Shown here in pieces: positions 1 through 5,670 of a DNA stretch of 13,863 nt. The position numbers and the translations under genes are program-made. Under the pieces are notes generated by a model, which saw nothing but the letters and a program-made list of their open reading frames with translations, did not search any database and was not told the DNA's origin. Numbering within the stretch: position 1 is the first letter of the stretch; each line of letters opens with the position of its first letter. The stretch is from Clostridia bacterium (GTDB lineage: Bacteria > Bacillota > Clostridia > Christensenellales > Borkfalkiaceae), in contig CAAFVM010000042.1 in NCBI GenBank assembly GCA_900766495.1, positions 1 through 13,863 on the forward strand. The letters are read 5' to 3'.

Positions 1-316
1 ATTCCTCGGCTTCGCTCGGAATAACGTCCTTTTTCTTTCTGTCATGTTGAGCAAGCGAAGCGCGTCGAAACATCTCGCGGAAGCGCTTGCTTGACTAATG
101 GCACTACTTTGCCCTCACGGAACAAAATTTAATCAACAGCATCACCCTGCCGCGTGGAAGAAGAAAAAATTCGTTTCCACGAGATTCCTCGGCTTCGCTC
201 GGAATGACGCCCTTTTTCTTTCTGTCATGTTGAGCAAGCGAAGCGCGTCGAAACATCTAGGCGTAGCCGCACGCTTGGCAACAGCATTACTTTACACTCA
301 CGGAACAAAACTTAAA
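1..316. repeat. 183-bp tandem direct repeat (two copies, first cut by window edge)
   Basis: Bases 1-133 and 184-316 are two copies offset by exactly 183 bases. Each copy holds, in order, an imperfect palindrome containing ATTCCTCGG...CTCGGAAT, a second element with CATGTTGAGC...TCGAAACATC, and a CTCACGGAACAAAA block. Similarity is highest over the first ~75 bases and the last ~20. No convincing gene lies here. The frames that cross it are repeat-derived. The same elements recur elsewhere in the window; 170-208 is an exact 39-nt inverted match to 8811-8849. This is an intergenic palindromic repeat (REP/MITE-like) cluster whose function is unknown. Confidence 0.8.
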
Positions 317-351
317 TAAAAAAACTCCGCCAATGGGAATTAGAAAAAATT

Positions 352-380
352 AAAAAACCGCGAGCAAGCTCGCGGCTTTT
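352..380. terminator. Bidirectional intrinsic terminator downstream of tetR
   Basis: CCGCGAG (358-364) pairs with CTCGCGG (369-375) around a 4-nt loop. It is preceded by six A residues and followed by a short T run, so it gives a U-tract on both strands. The minus-strand reading, GC stem then TTTTTT, is the stronger one. It would end the tetR transcript about 110 bases past its stop codon. Confidence 0.8.
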
Positions 381-487
381 TAAAATGTAAAAATAAGTAA
401 AAAGGATAATTTTACAGGATAAGCTAATTAAATATTTCGGTGCAGGAAAGTAATTCAAAGGCCGAAATCGAACGAAACAAAAGCAAC

Positions 488-1096
488 TTAATCTTGCTTA
501 AAAAGTTCCGCCACCACCTTTTCGACGATGGAGCGCATAGCACCATAGTCGATATACTGGTGTTTATCGAACACAAATTCGTGCGCGAACGACTGAATAA
601 CGTTCATAGCCAAATGAACTTTTTCGTTCATATCGTCGCAATTAACGCCAAGTTCTTTAAGGCGTTTGCTCATATTAAGCGTTACGTGGTTTTCAAGCGT
701 CATAAACTCCTGCTGCACCAATTCGTCGCTGGGCGCGAGCGAATGAAGCACGTTATGCAAGTTGGCGTTTTGCCCGTGCAACTCGATTGTTTTATCGATA
801 ATGGCGCGCGTTACGCTTATAACGTTTACGGGAGCGGTAGTTTCGCTCATAATAGCCATAAGCGGCTCGGAAACGTCCTTTATATATATATGCAGCACGC
901 AAGCGAGAATATCGCGCTTGTCTTCGAAATAGCCGTAAACTATTCCGGTGGAAACGCCGGCGCGTTTGGCAATGTCTTGCGTGGTGGTTCCGTAATACCC
1001 GTTTTCGGAAAACAGTTCATAGCCCGCTTGAATTATTTTGTTTTTAGTTTCAATCGACCTTTCTTGTTTGGGTTGACGAACCGCCGTTTTGCTCAT
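488..1096 (-). CDS. TetR/AcrR family transcriptional regulator
   Basis: A 202-residue protein with the N-terminal TetR DNA-binding domain. The helix-turn-helix lies at about residues 36-58 (TTQDIAKRAGVSTGIVYGYF), followed by the usual EDKRDIL helix. The C-terminal ligand-binding half is mostly helical and too divergent to name an effector. I chose the ATG at 1096, which gives MSKTAVRQ, over an upstream in-frame GTG at 1153. The GTG has no ribosome site, and the extension is an arginine-rich tail atypical of the family. Even so, only a weak AGGG/AAGAAAAG precedes the chosen ATG. The gene is transcribed away from the feo operon and shares its upstream region with a strong plus-strand promoter. 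Autoregulation and control of the divergent transcript are likely but inferred. The long plus-strand frame across this gene is an antisense shadow. Confidence 0.9.
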   Translation of the reverse strand: MSKTAVRQPKQERSIETKNKIIQAGYELFSENGYYGTTTQDIAKRAGVSTGIVYGYFEDKRDILACVLHIYIKDVSEPLMAIMSETTAPVNVISVTRAIIDKTIELHGQNANLHNVLHSLAPSDELVQQEFMTLENHVTLNMSKRLKELGVNCDDMNEKVHLAMNVIQSFAHEFVFDKHQYIDYGAMRSIVEKVVAELFKQD

Positions 1097-1185
1097 TTCT
1101 TTTCTTGCCCTATTCCCCGCGCGCCTTTTAGCAATGCCGAAGCCTGCGCGCACACGTACGCATACATTATTATATTACGCAAAAT

Positions 1186-1211
1186 TCCGCTAAACAAGCG
1201 GAGTTTTTTTT
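1186..1211 (+). terminator. Hairpin with T-tract in the tetR 5' leader
   Basis: TCCGCT (1186-1191) pairs perfectly with AGCGGA (1197-1202) over a 5-nt loop. On the plus strand it is followed by G and eight T residues, a good intrinsic terminator facing against tetR. On the minus strand the same hairpin lies in the tetR leader, about 15 nt after the predicted start of transcription, with only ATTTT behind it. It may block antisense transcription out of tetR or affect the tetR leader. Confidence 0.55.
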
Positions 1212-1223
1212 GTTTCTGATTGT

Positions 1224-1252
1224 ATTATATACCTTTTAAAAAAAAATTGCAA
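1224..1252 (-). promoter_or_regulatory. Predicted tetR promoter
   Basis: Read on the minus strand: TTGCAA (1252-1247), a 17-nt spacer, then TATAAT (1229-1224). The -10 is a perfect consensus; the -35 matches 4 of 6. It would start transcription near 1217, leaving a leader of about 120 nt before the ATG at 1096. Confidence 0.6.
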
Positions 1253-1266
1253 CAAAAAAATATATG

Positions 1267-1288
1267 AATATGAAAAAAGGTTCATATT
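1267..1288. promoter_or_regulatory. Inverted repeat between divergent promoters, candidate TetR operator
   Basis: AATATGAA (1267-1274), six bases, then TTCATATT (1281-1288): a perfect 8-bp inverted repeat. It lies between the minus-strand tetR promoter and the plus-strand promoter, close to both -35 elements. A related half-site (GTTTCATATTT) recurs about 60 bases downstream, near 1343-1353. Position and symmetry suit a TetR dimer controlling both transcripts. Binding is inferred, not shown. Confidence 0.5.
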
Positions 1289-1293
1289 TTTGC

Positions 1294-1322
1294 TTGACAT
1301 CTTTTTCTTTGAGTGCTAATAT
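1294..1322 (+). promoter_or_regulatory. Strong sigma-A promoter reading toward the feo genes
   Basis: TTGACA (1294-1299), a 17-nt spacer, TAATAT (1317-1322). The -35 is perfect and the -10 matches TATAAT at 4 of 6. It is the best promoter upstream of feoA. Transcription would start near 1329 and give a leader of about 360 nt. Confidence 0.7.
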
Positions 1323-1329
1323 TAAATGC

Positions 1330-1494
1330 GAAAGTGAAATAGGTTTCATATTTGCCCCTCGGGCAGCATATTTTGCTTACGAAAGGCTTTAAGCGTTTTC
1401 GGCGAAGAGTGCAAAACTCCGAGCCTTTTCGCCGAGATACGCGGCTATAACAAGATGGTAGGAGTGAAATGACCCGCTCGGAAAGACAGGACGA
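1330..1494 (+). other. Structured leader region upstream of the feo operon
   Basis: No coding sequence is convincing here, but self-complementarity is dense. TCGGCGAA (1399-1406) pairs with TTCGCCGA (1428-1435), enclosing a small GAGT/ACTC hairpin (1407-1410 with 1416-1419). ACTCC (1416-1420) can instead pair with GGAGT (1461-1465), so two structures compete. CGCTCG (1475-1480) pairs with CGAGCG (1492-1497). I do not recognise a known riboswitch class. It could be a regulatory leader, a small RNA, or another dispersed repeat. Confidence 0.35.
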
Positions 1495-1656
1495 GCGACC
1501 ACCGGTCGCCCCTACAGAAAACAATTGTAAAAGTTTGTTCTTTTCATTCGCTTCATTTGTTTTCTGTCATGTTGAGCTTGCCCTTTCATCTCGCGGAAGC
1601 GTTGCTTGAAAAAGTAGCAAAATATCCGTCGCGGGGAATTAGAAAAAAGTAAAAAA
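1495..1656. repeat. Dispersed-repeat island between the feo promoter and feoA
   Basis: Three repeat families lie side by side. 1495-1522 (core GCGACCACCGGTCGC then CCTACAGAAAAC) matches the inverse of 8718-8745 at 27 of 28 positions. 1561-1580 (CATGTTGAGC family) matches the inverse of 8660-8679 exactly, and 1588-1611 resembles 71-95. 1628-1648 (core GGGGAATTAGAAAAAA) matches the inverse of 8371-8391 exactly over 21 nt, and 1625-1656 resembles 326-357. The island separates the strong promoter from feoA. Confidence 0.8.
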
Positions 1657-1689
1657 AGTAAAAAGAATAATAACAAAAGGAGAAACGAT

Positions 1690-1902
1690 ATGCCGATAGT
1701 AATCGCGCCGACCAACAAGGCGCTTAAAATAGTAAGAATAGCGGCTGACGAAAAAACCAAAAAACACCTTGAAAGCCTTGGTATTACGGTAAACGGCGAA
1801 ATAACCGTTTTAAGCACGAGCGGCGGAAGCGTGGTTTGTAAAATTAAAGACGGCAGAATAGCCCTTGACGGCGAGCTTTCGACCAAAATTTTCGTAGCGT
1901 AA
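1690..1902 (+). CDS. feoA: FeoA domain protein (first copy)
   Basis: A 70-residue protein matching the small SH3-like FeoA fold: a short beta-rich chain with the LESLGITVNGEITVLS segment, where family members carry L...G..pG..i.v, and an ending KIFV. FeoA is a cytosolic accessory to the FeoB ferrous-iron transporter, thought to bind the complex through its SH3-like surface. AAAAGGAG sits about 7 bases before the ATG. This copy is more divergent than the second one at 2029, with GGSVVCKIKDGRIAL where the second has the usual GDPIEVTVRGYELTL. It is first in the operon, 126 bases ahead of feoA2. An AT-rich hairpin (AAAAGC-gaaa-GCTTTT, 1967-1982) lies between them. Its individual role relative to the second FeoA is unknown. 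Confidence 0.88.
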   Translation: MPIVIAPTNKALKIVRIAADEKTKKHLESLGITVNGEITVLSTSGGSVVCKIKDGRIALDGELSTKIFVA

Positions 1903-2028
1903 TAATTTGCCGAACAAACTTGAAAAAACAGCATAAATAATACGCCGAAAAAACACAAAAGAATAAAAAAGCGAAAGCTTTTATTATTAAATAGTTAAAA
2001 AAACTGCAAAAATAAAAGGAGTAACAAG

Positions 2029-2262
2029 ATGCAAAAGACCCTTGACGCGTTCGCCGTTGAAGAAAAAGGCACGGTTAAAGCCGTTGCCGGCGAAGGCAAA
2101 ATCAAAAGACGTTTGTTCGATATGGGCATTACGCCGGGCGCCGAAATCTACATGAGAAAAAAAGCGCCTCTCGGCGACCCCATCGAAGTTACGGTGAGAG
2201 GCTATGAGCTTACGCTTCGTAAAACCGAAGCTTCTTGCGTGACTATGGAGGTAGACAAATGA
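2029..2262 (+). CDS. feoA: FeoA domain protein (second copy)
   Basis: A 77-residue canonical FeoA. It has the KIKRRLFDMGITPGAEI segment (family: RL...G..pG..v), then APLGDPIEVTVRGYELTLRK, the signature beta-strand pair. It is an accessory of FeoB in Fe2+ import, probably at the cytosolic face of the membrane. A good site (AAAAGGAG) precedes the ATG. The stop codon overlaps the feoB start as ATGA, the arrangement expected for translational coupling. Having two FeoA genes before FeoB is common in Clostridia. This one is the likelier partner of FeoB because it is coupled to it. Confidence 0.95.
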   Translation: MQKTLDAFAVEEKGTVKAVAGEGKIKRRLFDMGITPGAEIYMRKKAPLGDPIEVTVRGYELTLRKTEASCVTMEVDK

Positions 2263-4532
2263 AAAGATTTGCACTCGCAGGAAACCCGAACTGCGGTAAA
2301 ACCACGCTGTTCAACAGTTTAACCGGGTCTACGGCGCACGTAGGCAACTGGCCGGGCGTAACCGTTGACAAACGCGACGGCGTTTACAAAAAATGCGCCG
2401 AACCCATTGCGATTGTAGACTTACCCGGTATTTATTCGCTTTCGCCCTACACGCCCGAAGAGGTAATAGCAAGAAATTACGTTCTTGACGAAAAACCCGA
2501 CTGCGTTATCAATATCGTAGACGCGACCAACCTCGAACGCAACCTTTACCTTACCACCCAGATTATGGAAATAGACGTTCCCGTGGTAATCGCCCTCAAC
2601 ATGATGGATATGGTTGAAAAAGCGGGCGACAAAATCGACGCAAACGAACTCGAACGCAGACTGGGCGTGCCGGTAGTTAAAATTTCGGCTCTTAAAGAAA
2701 AAGGCTTGAAAGAGCTTATGGACAAAGCCTATAACGAAAGCAAAAAAGTCCGCAAGGGCGTTTCGGTTTTGGGCGATTCCGCATTGAACCACCTTATAGG
2801 CGACGTAAAAATCGCGCTCGAGGGTCAGAAAGTAGAAAATCCCCTGTTCCACGCAATCAAGTTGGTTGAGGGCGACGAGATTGAGGTTAAAATGCACAAG
2901 GAAACCATAGGAATGGTTGCCGCGTTCAAAAAGACCTTTAACGACTCGGTTTTCGGCAACGACTTCGAAGCTTTGGTAGCCGACGCGAGATATAAATACA
3001 TATCTAAAAACTTCGCTCCCGTTGTAGAGCATAAAAACAAAGACAGACTTAAAATGACCCCGTCGGATAAAGCCGACAAGGTTCTTACCAGCAAGATTTG
3101 GGGTATTCCTATCTTCCTGCTTATACTTTTCGGAATATTCCACCTTACTTTCTCGGAAGATTTCCTGTATCTGGGCGCAATATTCGGTTTGCCCTCGCTT
3201 GAAGACCTCGGAATGGAAGAGGGGTTCTGGACCACGCTTCTTTCCTGCGTTTACGACGGCGGAGTGAAATCGCCCGGCGTATTCCTTAACACGTTATGGA
3301 ACGACGTTCTTATAGGCAACCTCTTCGACTGGATTAAAGGCTTGGTTGAAGGCAGCGGTATGGCGGAATGGGCTGTAGGTCTTATCAACGACGGTATCAT
3401 CGAAGGTATCGGCGCGGTGCTTTCGTTCTTGCCCCCCATACTTACTTTGTTCCTCTTCTTCTCTATTTTGGAAGACTCGGGCTATATGGCTCGTATCGCG
3501 TTCATTCTTGACAGAATGTTCCGCAAATTCGGTCTTTCGGGCAGAGCGTTCATGCCTATGATAATGGGCTTCGGTTGCTCGGTTCCCGCAATGATTAACA
3601 CCAGAACGTTAGCCGACGAAAAAGAAAGAACCGCCACAGTGCGCGTTATTCCCTTCTTCTCGTGCGGAGCAAAATTGCCTATTCTTACCGCTATTGCGGG
3701 CGCCATTATAGCCAACAAAGGCAGCGGCAGCGCAGAACTTATAACATATTCTATGTATCTTTTGGGCATAGTGGTAGCTATTTTAAGCGTTCTGCTTATG
3801 CGTTCTACCTCGCTCAAAGGCGAAACTCCTCCGTTCATAATGGAACTTCCCGCATATCACGCGCCGCAGTTCAAAAACCTGATGGCTCACTTGTGGGATA
3901 AAACCAAACACTTTGTAAAGAAAGCGTTCACCATCATCTTCGCTTCCACCATCGTCATCTGGGTGCTTATGCACTTCGACTTCCAGTGGAACCTCCTCGG
4001 CGACGAACAGGTTAACGAAAGTATTCTTGCCAACATAAGCAAGCTCGTTCAGCCTTTGTTCACCCCGCTCGGATTCGGCAGTCAGCTTAACCGGAACGGC
4101 TGGGTATTCGTGCTTGCCGCGGTTGCCGGTCTTATCGCGAAAGAAAACGTTATTTCTACTTTCGGTATTCTGGCAGGCTGCCTTGCGGGTATCGCGTTCC
4201 CCGAAGACGAAACCGGTATTACTTACGTTCAGCAGATGATTGCCGACACCGGCATCACCGTTCCCGCTCTTATTTCGTTCATCGCGTTCAACATGACGAC
4301 TATCCCCTGCTTCGCGGCAGTGGGTACCGCCAAAGCCGAGCTGCAGAACAACACTCGCTATAAATGGACGCTTCTGTTCTGGATTGTTACCTCCTACACC
4401 GTTGCCGCTATGATTTATACCATAGGCACGTGGTGGTGGCCGATGGCTATCTGGGCGGTTGTAATCGCCGCGGTAGTTGCGATTATCGTTTACAGAAACA
4501 AAAAAGGTCCTATATTAAAAGCTAAAAAGTAA
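2259..4532 (+). CDS. feoB: Ferrous iron transporter B (GTP-gated Fe2+ uptake)
   Basis: A 757-residue FeoB, full length for the family. The N-terminal G domain shows G1 GNPNCGKT (8-15), G2 T35 in WPGVTVDKRDG, G3 DLPG (54-57), G4 NMMD (114-117) and G5 SALK (143-146). A cytosolic helical (GDI-like) region follows to about 270, then the multi-helix membrane domain. Gate motifs are GFGCSVPA (437-444), FFSCGAKLPI (466-475) and TIPCFAAVGTA (681-691), with the conserved AGLIAKENVISTFGIL at 623-638. It imports Fe2+ across the cytoplasmic membrane. The start at 2259 is chosen over an in-frame ATG 24 bases upstream because it overlaps the feoA2 stop (ATGA), follows GGAGG at 2246-2250, and begins the protein immediately before the G1 motif as is usual. 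All key residues are present. Confidence 0.98.
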   Translation: MKRFALAGNPNCGKTTLFNSLTGSTAHVGNWPGVTVDKRDGVYKKCAEPIAIVDLPGIYSLSPYTPEEVIARNYVLDEKPDCVINIVDATNLERNLYLTTQIMEIDVPVVIALNMMDMVEKAGDKIDANELERRLGVPVVKISALKEKGLKELMDKAYNESKKVRKGVSVLGDSALNHLIGDVKIALEGQKVENPLFHAIKLVEGDEIEVKMHKETIGMVAAFKKTFNDSVFGNDFEALVADARYKYISKNFAPVVEHKNKDRLKMTPSDKADKVLTSKIWGIPIFLLILFGIFHLTFSEDFLYLGAIFGLPSLEDLGMEEGFWTTLLSCVYDGGVKSPGVFLNTLWNDVLIGNLFDWIKGLVEGSGMAEWAVGLINDGIIEGIGAVLSFLPPILTLFLFFSILEDSGYMARIAFILDRMFRKFGLSGRAFMPMIMGFGCSVPAMINTRTLADEKERTATVRVIPFFSCGAKLPILTAIAGAIIANKGSGSAELITYSMYLLGIVVAILSVLLMRSTSLKGETPPFIMELPAYHAPQFKNLMAHLWDKTKHFVKKAFTIIFASTIVIWVLMHFDFQWNLLGDEQVNESILANISKLVQPLFTPLGFGSQLNRNGWVFVLAAVAGLIAKENVISTFGILAGCLAGIAFPEDETGITYVQQMIADTGITVPALISFIAFNMTTIPCFAAVGTAKAELQNNTRYKWTLLFWIVTSYTVAAMIYTIGTWWWPMAIWAVVIAAVVAIIVYRNKKGPILKAKK

Positions 4533-4550
4533 TTTTTAAAACTACAAAAA

Positions 4551-4571
4551 CTCCCCCGAAAAACGGGGGAG
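4551..4571. other. Intercistronic stem-loop between feoB and the Cys-rich gene
   Basis: CTCCCCCG (4551-4558), a five-A loop, CGGGGGAG (4564-4571): a perfect, very GC-rich 8-bp stem. On the plus strand it is followed by AAAAAAT rather than T residues, so it should not terminate feo transcription efficiently. The T-run falls on the minus strand, where no gene needs it. It may protect the 3' end of the feoB message or set the ratio of downstream expression. Confidence 0.6.
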
Positions 4572-4596
4572 GAAAAAATAAGGAGCGTAAAATATT

Positions 4597-4773
4597 ATGG
4601 GAATTCCCGAAATCATTCTTATAGTTATCTGCGCGGCGGTAGTTATAAGCGTATCTATAGTCGCGATAATAAGGAAGAAACAGGGAAAGTGCTCGGGCGA
4701 TTGCGGCGGCGATTGTTCTCACTGCTCTTCCTGTCAATATGCTAAAAAATACGCGAATAAAGATAAAAAGTAA
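4597..4773 (+). CDS. FeoB-associated Cys-rich membrane protein
   Basis: A 58-residue protein, MGIPEIILIV..., with one N-terminal membrane helix (about residues 4-25, IPEIILIVICAAVVISVSIV), a basic stop-transfer patch (RKKQGK), and a short cytosolic tail with five cysteines (KCSGDCGGDCSHCSSC, 31-46) before a lysine-rich end. This is the layout of the small FeoB-associated Cys-rich proteins found after feoB in Firmicutes, which may play a part like FeoC or hold metal near the transporter. That role is not established. AAGGAG at 4580-4585 serves as the ribosome site with a slightly long spacing of 11 nt. It is the last gene of the feo operon, ended by the strong hairpin at 4780. Confidence 0.9.
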   Translation: MGIPEIILIVICAAVVISVSIVAIIRKKQGKCSGDCGGDCSHCSSCQYAKKYANKDKK

Positions 4774-4779
4774 TTCTTT

Positions 4780-4823
4780 ACGCTCCTGCGGCAGATTATA
4801 TGCCGCGGGGGCGTTTTCTTTTT
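4780..4823 (+). terminator. Intrinsic terminator of the feo operon
   Basis: A 14-bp stem (4780-4793 with 4801-4814, the core being GCGGCA/TGCCGC with two G-U pairs lower down) and a 7-nt loop, followed by TTTCTTTTT. It starts seven bases after the stop codon of the Cys-rich gene. Confidence 0.92.
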
Positions 4824-4830
4824 GCCTTAT

Positions 4831-4848
4831 AGTAAGCAGCCGCTTACT
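4831..4848. promoter_or_regulatory. Inverted repeat upstream of the ABC operon, candidate operator
   Basis: AGTAAGC (4831-4837), AGCC, GCTTACT (4842-4848): perfect 7-bp arms. It lies about 27 bases before a TATAAT at 4875-4880 that has no recognisable -35. An activator or repressor site for the ABC genes is possible. It has no T-tract and is separate from the feo terminator. Speculative. Confidence 0.3.
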
Positions 4849-4967
4849 CGAACAAAAACGTATTTTTCGCACCGTATAATTTTTACAGCCGCCGCGAACG
4901 ATATTTTTCAGTGCTTTTAACCGTTCGGTTTAATTGCCATTTTATAAAGCAATAAAAGGATATAACA

Positions 4968-5669
4968 ATGAAAATAGTTGAATTGAAGCAGGTATGCCGC
5001 ACATACGTAAGCGGCGACCACGAACAAAAGGCTCTCGACGGCGTAGACCTCGAACTGGAAGAGGGAAAATTCGTAGTAGTTTTAGGGCCGAGCGGCGCGG
5101 GCAAGTCTACCCTGCTTAACGTTCTGGGCGGACTGGACGTGCCTACGAGCGGAAGCGTTATAGTAGACGGAATGGACGTTTCGCATCTTTCGGGCGACCA
5201 ACTTGCCGAATACCGCGCGAACAAGGTGGGTTTTGTTTTTCAGTTTTACAATTTAATCCCCACCCTTACGGTTAAAGAAAACGTGGAACTCGTAAACGAA
5301 ATAGCCCCCAACCCTCTTAACGCCGAAAAGATGCTTGAAGAGGTAGGGCTTTCCGACCACCTGAACAACTTTCCGTCGGAACTATCGGGCGGCGAGCAGC
5401 AACGCGTTTCAATTGCGCGCGCGCTTTGCAAAAACCCGAAAATCATTCTTTGCGACGAGCCTACCGGCGCGCTTGACAGCGCAACCGGCGTTCTTGTGTT
5501 AAAACTGCTTTTATCAATGGCAAGAAGCTATAACAAAACCATAATTATAGTAACCCACAACCAGAACATAGCAAAAATGGCGGACGTTGTGGTTCGCGTT
5601 AAAAACGGTAAAATAAAATCGGTAGAACAGCAGGAGCATCCTTTAAGTGCGGACGAGGTGGACTGGTAA
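4968..5669 (+). CDS. ABC transporter ATP-binding protein (MacB/LolD type)
   Basis: A 233-residue ATPase with every catalytic motif: Walker A GPSGAGKST (40-48), Q-loop Q92 in FQFYNL, signature LSGGEQQR (139-146), Walker B IILCDEP (159-165, with E164), D-loop ALD (168-170) and switch H197. The segment VLGPSGAGKSTLLNVLGGLD and the Q-loop FVFQFYNLIPTLT are typical of the MacB/LolD/FtsE group, whose partners are FtsX-type permeases. It would sit on the cytosolic side and power its partner. AAAAGGA precedes the ATG. Its stop codon is one base before the permease start, so the two form an operon. The substrate is unknown; peptide, lipid or antimicrobial export is typical of the group. Confidence 0.95.
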   Translation: MKIVELKQVCRTYVSGDHEQKALDGVDLELEEGKFVVVLGPSGAGKSTLLNVLGGLDVPTSGSVIVDGMDVSHLSGDQLAEYRANKVGFVFQFYNLIPTLTVKENVELVNEIAPNPLNAEKMLEEVGLSDHLNNFPSELSGGEQQRVSIARALCKNPKIILCDEPTGALDSATGVLVLKLLLSMARSYNKTIIIVTHNQNIAKMADVVVRVKNGKIKSVEQQEHPLSADEVDW

Positions 5670-5670
5670 T

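Noticed and set aside
98..319. 73-codon open frame at the left edge
   Set aside because: It is made almost wholly of the 183-bp tandem repeat, has no ribosome site, and contains the repeat-derived peptide RFLGFARND.
440..1219. 259-codon plus-strand open frame across the tetR gene
   Set aside because: It lies antisense to a clear TetR helix-turn-helix protein and has no recognisable domain. It is a shadow produced by codon bias.
1282..1958. Minus-strand frames of 80 and 148 codons upstream of and across feoA
   Set aside because: They overlap the feo promoter, structured leader and feoA. The Ser/Leu/Phe-rich content reflects antisense A/T-rich DNA.
2421..3143. 240-codon minus-strand frame inside feoB
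   Set aside because: Antisense to the intact G domain and linker of FeoB; no start signal or known family.
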